Positions 1 through 6,385 are shown, counted from the stretch's first letter. The stretch is 6,634 nucleotides of DNA from an uncultured Allobaculum sp. (GCA_910577085.1 CAJTLE010000141.1:1-6634); one strand, 5' to 3'. Program-made: numbers and translations. The notes: generated by a model from the sequence alone, not told the origin.

Positions 1-126
1 TGTCTGAGTTCCAATGAGTAGTCTGGATGTTTCACAGTACAATTTATTTAACAAAAAAAGAAGATGCCAATATGACATCTTCAATAAATCAAAATGAGGT
101 TCTACCACACACTTTGCGTAAGAACC
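1..126. mobile_element. Possible end of an ISL3-like insertion sequence (partial, runs off left edge)
   Basis: The sequence shows a 6-bp perfect inverted pair, GGTTCT at 98-103 and AGAACC at 121-126, enclosing ACCACACACTTTGCGTA. Just left of it is a hairpin (60-82). From memory, ISL3-family terminal repeats tend to have a GGxTCTT outer end followed by a GTGT/ACAC-rich inner part, and often lie just after a terminator for the transposase. That resemblance is the only reason for this call. No transposase coding is visible in the first 50 bases, the partner end is outside the window, and a target duplication cannot be checked. It could equally be an ordinary small hairpin downstream of sbcC. Confidence 0.3.
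53..82 (-). terminator. Rho-independent terminator downstream of sbcC
   Basis: Read on the minus strand, a perfect 7-bp stem GAAGATG/CATCTTC (60-66 with 76-82) closes a 9-nt loop and is followed at once by seven T residues (the A-tract at 53-59). It lies about 140 nt beyond the sbcC stop and is the first terminator-like structure there, so it probably ends the sbcDC transcript. It might originally belong to a neighbouring mobile element, since the hairpin itself is symmetric. On the plus strand it lacks a T-tail. Confidence 0.7.
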
Positions 127-220
127 ACGTTTTATCCTGCCAGTTTTCGATTCTTTTATTGATCTATGATCGATTGTCGTTTTATCTATTGCCCATTTAT
201 TGTCCGTTGATTCCGTATGA
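127..220. other. AT-rich spacer downstream of sbcC
   Basis: No credible gene is present. The stretch contains CATTTATTGTCCGTTG at 194-209, which matches 14 of 16 bases of 4107-4122 in front of sbcD, in the same orientation. The surrounding GATC/ATTG-rich sequence also resembles that region loosely. No separate terminator is seen here. Confidence 0.5.
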
Positions 221-2860
221 CTAAAGAGTTTCAATACGTGTCCGGCTGCCGTTGACCGGATCTTTGGTGACCAGAATCTGGTGTTCAATCCGGTTCATCA
301 GCGATTCAACGTGAGAAATAATGCCGACCATCCGGGAATCTGCAATCTGGTTGAGCGCCTGAATGGCTTTGTTCAGACATTCTTCATCCAGAGAGCCAAA
401 ACCTTCATCAACAAATAAAGTCTGCAAAGAAACACCGCCGGCCTCCATCTGGATCTCTTCCGAAAGACCAAGGGCCAGACATAAAGAAGCCAGGAATTGT
501 TCTCCACCGGATAAGGACTGAACCGGGCGCTGGGATCCGTTGAAGTGATCGACAACATCCAATCCCAGTCCGACTTTGCCTTTGCCGCCTTCTTCGGCGC
601 GGATGAGTTCATACTGGCCGCTGGTCATGACATTCAGTTTCTGGTTTGCGCGAGAAATGATCTGTTCAAAGAACGTGATCTGCACGTAGGTTTCCAGATT
701 GATTTTGGTCTGTCCGGCCAGGGTTCCATTGAGGGTATCAGAAAGGTTTTTGAGAGATTGTGCTTTTTCGCGCAGTTTGGGCAAGTCTTTTTCGACATCC
801 TGGAGCTGTTCAAAGATTGAAGTATTGATCTTCAGCTGACCCTGCAATTCGCGAATCTGGCTGTTGACCTGATTCATGGCCTGCTCAATCTGAGTGAGCT
901 GCTGTCCAAGCTGTTCGATCTGCAAGTGTGGATCTTCGGGTTGTTTGTCATAGGTTTCCAGAATGCCCTGCAGCTGGAACAGACGGGATTTCTGGCTGTC
1001 GAGCTGTTTTTCACTGCTGGCTTTTTGCTGGTCATAGGCAGCAGCCTGTTGACGAAGCGTATTCAGGCGAAGCTTTGCCTGATCTTCCTGATCAAAGCTG
1101 AGGGTTTCTTTAAAACTCTGAAGACGGCCAGCCAGTTCGCTTGCCTGGGCGGTGAGCTGTTCAAGATGGTTCTGGCCATTCTCTTTTTGTTCCAGGCGCT
1201 TTTCGAGATCGGCTGCCAGGGATCGGAGGGTCTTTAAAATGTTTTCCCGCTCGTTGCACTGATCATTAAACATTTTCAGTGCTTCCTGCACTGAAGCCAG
1301 ACTCTGGTTAGGTGGAAGCGTAGCTTCGAGCTGGTGCAGTGCTTTTTCCTGCTCTTCCCTGCGTGAGAGCAGGCCAGCACAGAGTTCGGACTGGCGCTGG
1401 GCTCTTTTGGCTTTATCATTGGCCTCTTTTTCCAGTTTTTTCAACGTCCGTTCATCGGGAATATCGTGCTCGAGACAAGCTGGATCTGGATGATGAATGG
1501 AGCCGCATACCGGACAGGGCCGACCGGGCTGAAGGGTATTGGCCAGGATACCGGCCTGACCGGCTAAAAACTGGCTGTTTTTCTGAAGGTAGAGCTGTTG
1601 AGCCTCTTCAGCCTGAGCGGCAAGAGTGGCAAATGCCTGCTGCTGTCCAAAGATTTCCTGATTGAGCTGATCAAGCTGCACTTTGCGATTGGCAGCTTCC
1701 TGAAACTGCGCGCACAATGCTTCAGTCTGCTGGCGCAAAGCGGGAGCATTGATCAGTTCTTCAGCCCTGGCCTGAAGCTGCTGCTGGCGGAACTGATCAG
1801 CGGCTAATTTGGCTTTAAACTCTTCAAAGGTCGCCGTTTTCTTAAGAAGATCCCTGTGTAAGTCCGCATATGTTTTTTCCATTTGGCGGTACTGGCCAAA
1901 CTGTTCGAGCTGGTCGGTCAGTTTTTTGATCTCATAGCTCTTCTCCTGCATTTCCGGCTGTTTTTTCTTCAGCTCTTCGACTTCCTGCACCGTTTTGTCA
2001 TAGAGCGGCTTTAAAATTTCCAGATCCTTGCCGGTTTTAAACCAGAGATCAAATCGTTCTTTCTGCTGGTCAAGCTGTCCTTTCTGTTTGGATGCTTCAG
2101 CCAGCTGTTTTTGCCAGTCCGCCTGATCCTGAATCAGACGTTCCAGCTGTTTTTCCTGACCTTTCAGGAATTCTTCAATCCGCTCCGGTTCAAGCAGCGT
2201 ACTTGCATCCATTCCCCGAAATGACTGGTACAGCCGGTCAATGGTCGCCTGTGCGGCATTGACTTCATCGCGGGCTTTTTTGGAGCGCTCTAAAATCTCG
2301 CTTTGCAGGACGGCATAATCACTGGTCTGGAACAGATCTCTGAAAATCTGAGTGCGGTCTTTTGTACTGGCAACCAGCAGCCGGATAAATTCACCCTGAG
2401 CCAGGACGGCAACCTGTTTGAACTGGCGCGCATCCAGCCCGATCAGGCGGTTGATCGCCTCACGCACTTCCACCACTTTGGTCAGTGACTTCTTGCTTTC
2501 GACATCAATCATTTCCACGCTGCTGGCGTGTTTGGTCTGCCCATTTCCATTTTTCTTGTCCCGCATATATTCAGGAGAACGGCGGATGATGTAGTTCTTG
2601 TCATGCAGTTCAAATTCCAGTTCGACAAAGGTATCCACTTTTGGAGACGCATATTTCGACCGCAGCATTTCCGGTTTACGCAGTTCTCCGGAAAGCTCTC
2701 CATATAAGGCATAGACAATGCCATCAAAAATCGTCGTCTTTCCAGCCCCTGTATCCCCACTGATTAAAAACAGCCCTTTCTCACCAAAGGCCTGAAAATC
2801 AACCACTTCTGTATGAGCATAGGGGCCAAACGCCTGCATGGTCAGTTTAATTGGTTTCAT
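221..2860 (-). CDS. sbcC: Exonuclease SbcC, Rad50-like ATPase subunit of the SbcCD nuclease
   Basis: This is an 879-aa SMC-like ATPase that pairs with SbcD to cut hairpins and process double-strand DNA ends in the cytoplasm. Visible parts in order: an N-terminal ATPase half with Walker A GDTGAGKTT (35-43) and Q-loop AQGEF (154-158); a long Gln/Glu/Lys-rich coiled coil (about 185-445); the zinc hook CPVC (C449, C452) at the apex; a returning coiled coil; then signature LSGGEQ (783-788), Walker B LFVDEG with D818/E819, D-loop SLD (823-825) and the H-loop histidine in IISH (H850). All ATPase elements are present, so it should be active. It is shorter than the roughly 1,050-1,130 aa of E. coli and B. 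subtilis SbcC, mainly through shorter coils. The ATG at 2860 is chosen because GGGAGG lies 6 nt upstream and the family start MKPIKLTMQAFGPY follows; an in-frame GTG at 2905 would add 15 unlikely residues. It overlaps the end of sbcD by 14 bp, implying translational coupling. Confidence 0.97.
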   Translation of the reverse strand: MKPIKLTMQAFGPYAHTEVVDFQAFGEKGLFLISGDTGAGKTTIFDGIVYALYGELSGELRKPEMLRSKYASPKVDTFVELEFELHDKNYIIRRSPEYMRDKKNGNGQTKHASSVEMIDVESKKSLTKVVEVREAINRLIGLDARQFKQVAVLAQGEFIRLLVASTKDRTQIFRDLFQTSDYAVLQSEILERSKKARDEVNAAQATIDRLYQSFRGMDASTLLEPERIEEFLKGQEKQLERLIQDQADWQKQLAEASKQKGQLDQQKERFDLWFKTGKDLEILKPLYDKTVQEVEELKKKQPEMQEKSYEIKKLTDQLEQFGQYRQMEKTYADLHRDLLKKTATFEEFKAKLAADQFRQQQLQARAEELINAPALRQQTEALCAQFQEAANRKVQLDQLNQEIFGQQQAFATLAAQAEEAQQLYLQKNSQFLAGQAGILANTLQPGRPCPVCGSIHHPDPACLEHDIPDERTLKKLEKEANDKAKRAQRQSELCAGLLSRREEQEKALHQLEATLPPNQSLASVQEALKMFNDQCNERENILKTLRSLAADLEKRLEQKENGQNHLEQLTAQASELAGRLQSFKETLSFDQEDQAKLRLNTLRQQAAAYDQQKASSEKQLDSQKSRLFQLQGILETYDKQPEDPHLQIEQLGQQLTQIEQAMNQVNSQIRELQGQLKINTSIFEQLQDVEKDLPKLREKAQSLKNLSDTLNGTLAGQTKINLETYVQITFFEQIISRANQKLNVMTSGQYELIRAEEGGKGKVGLGLDVVDHFNGSQRPVQSLSGGEQFLASLCLALGLSEEIQMEAGGVSLQTLFVDEGFGSLDEECLNKAIQALNQIADSRMVGIISHVESLMNRIEHQILVTKDPVNGSRTRIETL

Positions 2861-3977
2861 GGAGTTCCTCCCAGATGTCAGCAAGCTGTCTGACCATATC
2901 CTCACTTAAATCTTTATTGTTTTGAAGAGTATAAAAATCGGACACAATTTCCAGCGGATTTTTCATGCGTTCAATTTCCCTTGCATAATCATCCATCGCA
3001 TGGGCTTTGGGCAGATTACAGTATTCAATCTTTAAAATTCTCGGATAGTGTTCCCGCAGCTTTTCATAAGCCTGGAAAATTTCTTCTGGATCTTCCAGGG
3101 TGATATAGACATAAGCCTCCCGATCAACGCTGCGAAGATAGTCTTTATCCAGCAGATCCGCAAATTTTCCTTTCAGATGAATCATTTCCCGCTTAGGGAT
3201 CACCGGAATCTCTTCAATCGCCGCTGAATGATCCGGATGAGTTTCCACAAGCGTAATGGTTTTTTGAGTATTAATTTCCGAAAAGGAAAATTTCAACAAA
3301 GTTCCCGGATAGCGGTTCACCGCTCTGCCCGGAGCCTGTGGATTATGAAGATGGCCTAAGGCACAATAATCAAACGGTTCCAGCAGGCTGGTGCTGACCT
3401 GATCGAGGGTGCCGACATTGGCTGCTTCACTTTCACAAAGCTGTCCGCCCGCATAAAACTGGTGGCTCATTAAAATATTGGCCGCATCCTCGCGGAAATT
3501 GACCGTCTGTAAAGCCAGATCTAAAGCTTCATTCCAGCTCTGGCACGAAACCCCTAAAGCAGCGCGGACAATGCCGGGTCTTAAAAACGGGAGCAGATGA
3601 ATCCGCACCACTTCTTCATTCTTTTGCAGATCGACAAATTCCACCTGGCCATTCCAGGTGCCTGCAATATGAATGCCTGACTCCTTAAAAATTCCGGATC
3701 CAAAATCCAGGCGGCCGCCGGAATCATGATTGCCGCTGATGATCATCACTTCAATTTGAAGGTGATGAAGCTGGTTGAGAAACTCATCAAGCAAAGCCAC
3801 CGCATCGACCGGCGGGATAGGCGTATCAAACACATCTCCCGCAATCATCACCCCATCCGCTTGGCGTGCTTTAGCCAGTTCAATTACCTGATTGAGCGCA
3901 TCTCTTTGTTCTTCCATCAGATCGTAGCCAAAGACTTTCTTGCCCAGGTGCAGATCGGCCAGATGGATCAGTTTCAT
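2847..3977 (-). CDS. sbcD: Exonuclease SbcD, Mre11-like nuclease subunit of SbcCD
   Basis: This is a 376-aa calcineurin-type metallophosphoesterase, the catalytic partner of SbcC; the complex has Mn-dependent 3'-5' exonuclease and hairpin endonuclease activity in the family. Metal-binding motifs are all visible: DLHLG (D8, H10), GDVFD (D48), GNHD (N83, H84), the histidine of SHQF (H172) and GHLH (H209, H211). The family motif YPGTLLKFSFSE follows (223-234), then a C-terminal region expected to bind the base of the SbcC coiled coil. Length is close to the usual 380-400 aa. The start at 3977 gives MKLIHLADLHLGK and is preceded by AAAGGGG with 8-nt spacing. A TTG at 4037 in the same frame would add 20 charged residues before the conserved start and is less likely. 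It is the first gene of the sbcDC unit, preceded by a 371-bp non-coding region. Confidence 0.97.
   Translation of the reverse strand: MKLIHLADLHLGKKVFGYDLMEEQRDALNQVIELAKARQADGVMIAGDVFDTPIPPVDAVALLDEFLNQLHHLQIEVMIISGNHDSGGRLDFGSGIFKESGIHIAGTWNGQVEFVDLQKNEEVVRIHLLPFLRPGIVRAALGVSCQSWNEALDLALQTVNFREDAANILMSHQFYAGGQLCESEAANVGTLDQVSTSLLEPFDYCALGHLHNPQAPGRAVNRYPGTLLKFSFSEINTQKTITLVETHPDHSAAIEEIPVIPKREMIHLKGKFADLLDKDYLRSVDREAYVYITLEDPEEIFQAYEKLREHYPRILKIEYCNLPKAHAMDDYAREIERMKNPLEIVSDFYTLQNNKDLSEDMVRQLADIWEELHETN
2867..2872 (-). promoter_or_regulatory. Ribosome binding site of sbcC, inside sbcD
   Basis: GGGAGG on the minus strand, 6 nt before the ATG at 2860 and within the last codons of sbcD. It fixes the sbcC start and points to translational coupling. 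Confidence 0.8.
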
Positions 3978-3985
3978 TCCGTATT

Positions 3986-3992
3986 CCCCTTT
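3986..3992 (-). promoter_or_regulatory. Ribosome binding site of sbcD
   Basis: AAAGGGG on the minus strand, 8 nt before the ATG at 3977. It favours this start over the upstream TTG at 4037. Confidence 0.65.
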
Positions 3993-4023
3993 CTCTTCTT
4001 CAATTGTCTTGTCTATTCTGTTG

Positions 4024-4083
4024 TATTGATTTTTCAATAGTTCTGTCTATTTCAATTTTGTTGATTTCTGTCTTCAATATTGA
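4024..4083. repeat. Cluster of ATTGA/TCAAT palindromes upstream of sbcD
   Basis: Three related inverted elements sit about 25 bp apart: TATTGA-TTTT-TCAATA (4024-4039, perfect 6-bp arms), TCAA-N5-TTGA (4052-4064), and the perfect 10-bp palindrome TCAATATTGA (4074-4083). Each is preceded or followed by a TGTCT-like word. They could be operator half-sites for a regulator of sbcDC or simply AT-rich drift; the sequence does not decide. Confidence 0.45.
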
Positions 4084-4091
4084 TCGTTTGG

Positions 4092-4125
4092 TTTATTGTC
4101 TGTTGGCATTTATTGTTTGTTGGCT
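4092..4125. repeat. 17-bp tandem repeat, two copies
   Basis: Units at 4092-4108 and 4109-4125 agree at 15 of 17 bases (TTTATTGTYTGTTGGCW). A third, more diverged copy may follow (4125-4144, with a 3-base insertion). The second unit is also matched at 194-209 downstream of sbcC. Confidence 0.7.
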
Positions 4126-4150
4126 TTGTTAACTGCCCATTGGCTTTTCG

Positions 4151-4168
4151 TATCTTTTCTATCTTTTC
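4151..4168. repeat. 9-bp perfect tandem repeat, two copies
   Basis: TATCTTTTC occurs twice back to back. It forms a pyrimidine-rich (plus strand) tract in the sbcD upstream region. No function is apparent. Confidence 0.65.
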
Positions 4169-4207
4169 TGAATTCATCTTTCCATAAACCAGAGACTGAC
4201 AAACCAG

Positions 4208-4266
4208 AAGCCGGCATCCGCAAACCAACGCACCAATAGTATTATCTTGGAAGTCTTCGCCGGCTT
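4208..4266 (-). other. Long-range inverted repeat, possible structured leader RNA
   Basis: AAGCCGGC at 4208-4215 is perfectly complementary to GCCGGCTT at 4259-4266, extendable by one G-U pair. The 43-nt interior holds a smaller hairpin: on the minus strand CCAA (4247-4250) pairs with TTGG (4233-4236). These GC-rich arms stand out in an AT-rich spacer. If transcription of sbcDC begins near 4305 this would fold in its 5' leader. It does not match a riboswitch class that I recognise. Confidence 0.35.
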
Positions 4267-4312
4267 TGTATACCTTTTTGGTATTTTTCAGTCACATTCA
4301 CTTCTTATCTCC

Positions 4313-4318
4313 ATCATA
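4313..4318 (-). promoter_or_regulatory. Weak candidate -10 box for sbcDC
   Basis: TATGAT on the minus strand, 5 of 6 matches to TATAAT, with only a poor -35 candidate (TTTTCG) 18 bp upstream. It would give a leader of about 330 nt before sbcD. No better promoter was found nearer the gene, but A-rich sequence there could hide one. Confidence 0.22.
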
Positions 4319-4348
4319 TTTTTAAAAATCGGTCTACGAAAAGGCATC

Positions 4349-4372
4349 AAAAAAGGCGGAATTCACCGCCTT
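4349..4372 (-). terminator. Rho-independent terminator of the CPBP protease operon
   Basis: On the minus strand a perfect 7-bp stem AAGGCGG/CCGCCTT (4366-4372 with 4353-4359) closes a 6-nt loop and runs into a six-T tract that includes the last stem bases. It begins about 50 nt after the protease stop codon and separates this unit from sbcDC. Confidence 0.88.
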
Positions 4373-4421
4373 ACAATCTGATTCAATTCAAATTCAGTTT
4401 AAAGAATGAACAGTCCAGTTC

Positions 4422-5408
4422 TCAATACAGAGCAACATTCAAAAATATCGTACCGATCAATCCAAACAGGCAGATCAGCGCAAAGATCACAATCAGCACC
4501 CAGAAGCCGCCATTGCTTCGAACTGCTTTCCATTCTCCTTTAGCATTCCGGTTCTGACGGAATACCCCCGCAAACTGGCGGCGTTCTTTATAAATGTAAT
4601 ACACACCAACCACCGCAAGGACTATCATGACAAGCGAAATCAGGATAGAGAAGAGGACTGGCGCATAGGTTTCAAGCAGCGCCATGAAGTTGTTGATCGC
4701 ATGCATCAGAATTGGCACCCATAAAGATCCACTGCGCAGATATACAAAAGCAAGGATAATTCCCATTCCAAATGCCGGAATGGCCTGATACAGATTCATA
4801 TGCGCAATTCCAAAGAGCAGTGCGGAGAAAATGACCGCAAAACCTTTGTTAAAGCGGGCCAGACTCTTGCACATGATGCCGCGAAAGATCACTTCTTCAA
4901 AGAATGGGGCAGCGACAACTGCCATCAGAAAGTTCAGAAGGAATCCCGCAACACCGCCTGCATTGCTCAGACCGACCTGATCAATACCGGTTCCAAAGAC
5001 GCCAAGAAGGCTATTCAGCAAAGAGACCAGCCAGGAAAGAATCAGGTTGGCCGCAAACATCATGGCTGCGCCCTTGAAAATCCAGGAGCGGTCAAAATGG
5101 GTCTGTTCAAACTGTGCTTTCAAATTCACACCCATCATCTTGATGCCAAACCAGGCTGCCATGCCACCGGAAGCAACGGTCGCAAACAGTGTCACCAGAT
5201 TTACCAGAAGCTGATTCAACGTATCAAGAACGGGTGAGTAATAGTAATAATAGCCAAGCCGGGCATTCATAAAGCCGATCATCAGGCTTGGATACAGAGC
5301 GGCGATAATCTGAACACCAAAATAGATGCCCATGCATCCCATACAGATGTTGATCGTCCGACGCAGACTCAAAGGCTTGGCAGATGTAGAAGTCTGAGGG
5401 TTTACCAT
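4422..5408 (-). CDS. CPBP-family (Abi/CAAX-like) intramembrane metalloprotease
   Basis: This 328-aa polytopic membrane protein carries the complete glutamic-type protease core of the CPBP family: EEVIFRG (E171, E172, R176), FGIAH (F199, H203) and HAINN (H236, N240). About eight or nine hydrophobic segments are visible (around 23-46, 62-90, 110-137, 152-170, 189-204, 206-224, 229-243, 250-273, 302-325). The core is flanked by three N-terminal helices and by an extra C-terminal pair joined by a basic cytoplasmic-looking loop (274-300). Family members cleave membrane or prenylated peptides, self-immunity substrates or regulators; the substrate here is unknown. A run of five tyrosines (53-57) is unusual. 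The ATG at 5408 has AGGAGG 10 nt upstream and overlaps the preceding gene by 7 bp, so it is the last gene of a coupled three-gene unit, followed by a strong terminator. Confidence 0.92.
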   Translation of the reverse strand: MVNPQTSTSAKPLSLRRTINICMGCMGIYFGVQIIAALYPSLMIGFMNARLGYYYYYSPVLDTLNQLLVNLVTLFATVASGGMAAWFGIKMMGVNLKAQFEQTHFDRSWIFKGAAMMFAANLILSWLVSLLNSLLGVFGTGIDQVGLSNAGGVAGFLLNFLMAVVAAPFFEEVIFRGIMCKSLARFNKGFAVIFSALLFGIAHMNLYQAIPAFGMGIILAFVYLRSGSLWVPILMHAINNFMALLETYAPVLFSILISLVMIVLAVVGVYYIYKERRQFAGVFRQNRNAKGEWKAVRSNGGFWVLIVIFALICLFGLIGTIFLNVALY

Positions 5409-6007
5409 AAAACGATTTCCTCCTCGTCATCCGATTTCTGTTGCTCTTTTAAAGCCTCACGCCGTTTTTCTTCTTTCCAGATGTCAAACGGACACATGAT
5501 GCCCTGATCCATGGGATCGCCTTCAAATTCAAGCGGCTGCGAGAAGTCTTTCATCGCTTCCGACCGGGTCAGTTTTTCGCCCTTATTGCTTAAATGCATG
5601 GAGCCAAGCAGGCCGGGATTCTTGTTCATTTCCAGAAGCAGAGTTTTATCCAGACCATAAACACCAGAATGGCGCACGCCCGTGTGGAAACTGATCTCCT
5701 GCAGAATGGCCTTACAGAACTCTTTCAGGCTGTAGGGGTCAATATTGGATTTGAATAACAGAAACGGGATCTTATCGTTGGTCAGATACAACGGCTGACT
5801 GACGACAAATTTATTAATGATCGCCTGTGGAATTTCTTTATTGATCATCTCATCCATATAAGCGGCATACTCTGGATCTTCTTTCATTCTGGCTTCATCC
5901 GTCACCACGCCAAAATGCAGCGTTGGATTGACGGAGCCATTTCGAAACAGGCTGCCACGGGTGGATAAGACATACAGGACAGGATAAGGCTTTTTTTCTT
6001 TCGCCAT
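5402..6007 (-). CDS. Conserved-looking hypothetical protein, 201 aa
   Basis: I do not recognise this family. The protein appears soluble: no signal peptide or membrane segment is seen. The N-terminal half (about 8-90) has alternating beta-like stretches (YPVLYVLST, NPTLHFGVV, NKFVVSQPLYL, IPFLLFKS). A helical middle follows (95-150), and the tail (175-201) is highly charged and ends DDEEEIVLW. The start at 6007 has AGGGAG 12 nt upstream. It lies 3 bp after the preceding small gene and its stop overlaps the start of the CPBP protease by 7 bp, so all three should be co-transcribed and probably co-translated. A role as substrate, partner or regulator of the membrane protease is inference from context only. 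Confidence 0.8.
   Translation of the reverse strand: MAKEKKPYPVLYVLSTRGSLFRNGSVNPTLHFGVVTDEARMKEDPEYAAYMDEMINKEIPQAIINKFVVSQPLYLTNDKIPFLLFKSNIDPYSLKEFCKAILQEISFHTGVRHSGVYGLDKTLLLEMNKNPGLLGSMHLSNKGEKLTRSEAMKDFSQPLEFEGDPMDQGIMCPFDIWKEEKRREALKEQQKSDDEEEIVLW
5419..5424 (-). promoter_or_regulatory. Ribosome binding site of the CPBP protease, inside the upstream gene
   Basis: AGGAGG on the minus strand, 10 nt before the ATG at 5408. It is built from the Glu-rich final codons (DEEE) of the 201-aa gene, so the acidic tail and the signal share the same bases. Confidence 0.8.
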
Positions 6008-6010
6008 ACG

Positions 6011-6286
6011 CTATTGTTTCTCCCTTCGCCAGGCATAGTACTCTTCGTCTTTTTTCTCATCGACCGTCTGGCTGAAATCGGCCACGATCGCCGTATAGCG
6101 GCCATACGTCTCCAGAAAGCCATTCTGATCGAGCCGCAGGGTAAAATTGGGTCCGCTCACCAGAAACTTCCCATTTTCAAAACGGACAAGTACGGGCAGA
6201 TCGAGAAAACGCAAAGTATATCCCTGTTTGAGAACATCAATCAGTCTCATTGAAGAAAAAGTATCATACTGGTTCATATCACTCAT
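6011..6286 (-). CDS. Small hypothetical protein, about 91 aa
   Basis: I do not recognise this family. The 91-aa product is soluble-looking. It has a beta-rich core (YTLRFLDLPVLVRFENGKFL, then FTLRLDQNGF) and an acidic/basic C-terminus (DEKKDEEYYAWRREKQ). The start is uncertain. The reading frame is open to a TTG at 6373, but a candidate promoter overlaps that part. ATG codons at 6304 (AAAGGG 12 nt upstream) and 6286 (GGGATGG 9 nt upstream) are the best choices; 6286 is used here because it removes a tail containing hairpin sequence. It is the first gene of the unit, 3 bp before the 201-aa gene. Confidence 0.65.
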   Translation of the reverse strand: MSDMNQYDTFSSMRLIDVLKQGYTLRFLDLPVLVRFENGKFLVSGPNFTLRLDQNGFLETYGRYTAIVADFSQTVDEKKDEEYYAWRREKQ

Positions 6287-6323
6287 TGTAGTCAACCATC
6301 CCATAAACTTCAAATTCCCTTTC

Positions 6324-6356
6324 ACGCCTGCAAGAATTGCAAGACTTATGAGGCGT
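6324..6356. other. Inverted repeat with T-tail on the plus strand
   Basis: ACGCCT (6324-6329) pairs with AGGCGT (6351-6356) around a 21-nt loop that contains TCTTGCA twice at 9-bp spacing on the minus strand. On the plus strand it is followed by a run of six T residues, so it could act as a weak plus-strand terminator. No plus-strand gene precedes it. On the minus strand it sits in the putative promoter/leader of the hypothetical-CPBP operon. Confidence 0.4.
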
Positions 6357-6373
6357 TTTTTAATCCTGATCAA
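6345..6373 (-). promoter_or_regulatory. Candidate promoter of the hypothetical-CPBP operon
   Basis: On the minus strand TTGATC (6368-6373) and CATAAG (6345-6350) are separated by 17 bp; each matches the sigma-A consensus at 4 of 6 positions. The spacer includes an A6 run. Only about 100 bp separate the upstream terminator from the first gene, so a promoter must lie near here. Start of transcription would be near 6338. Confidence 0.35.
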
Positions 6374-6385
6374 TTAACATCCAAC

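Larger units (their letters stand above)
3978..4348. other. Non-coding region upstream of sbcD, rich in short repeats
   Basis: No gene can be supported in these 371 bases; minus-strand frames give only fragments without ribosome binding sites. The half nearest sbcD (3998-4170) is T-rich on the plus strand and holds the tandem repeats and palindromes listed separately. The other half (4200-4290) has a more balanced composition, a long-range inverted repeat, and the 8-base direct repeat AAACCAGA at 4186-4193 and 4201-4208. The layout fits a long 5' leader or regulatory region for sbcDC, but no known riboswitch was recognised. Confidence 0.6.

Noticed and set aside
27..224. 65-aa plus-strand open frame across the sbcC downstream spacer
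   Set aside because: It runs through a terminator hairpin and AT-rich repeats, has no ribosome binding site and low-complexity composition.
1339..1665. 108-aa plus-strand frame opposite sbcC, and similar frames at 545-820 and 926-1237
   Set aside because: They are antisense to the strongly supported sbcC coding sequence and encode no recognisable domain.
2861..2905. Longer sbcC start at a GTG (2905)
   Set aside because: It would add 15 residues that overlap sbcD further and lack a ribosome binding site, whereas the ATG at 2860 has GGGAGG at 6 nt and the family N-terminus.
3978..4037. Longer sbcD start at a TTG (4037)
   Set aside because: The extra 20 residues precede the conserved MKLIHLADLHLG start and have no ribosome binding site; the ATG at 3977 does.
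4092..4125. CRISPR array
   Set aside because: Only two directly abutting 17-bp units with no spacers between them; no cas genes nearby.
4093..4225. Minus-strand open stretch of about 40 codons in the sbcD upstream region
   Set aside because: It has no credible start or ribosome binding site, its composition follows the local repeats, and no homology was recognised.
4270..4284. Plus-strand terminator ATACC-TTTTT-GGTAT with following T residues
   Set aside because: The 5-bp AT-rich stem is too weak and no plus-strand gene precedes it.
4800..5237. 145-aa plus-strand frame opposite the CPBP protease
   Set aside because: Antisense shadow of a gene with intact catalytic motifs; no ribosome binding site or domain.
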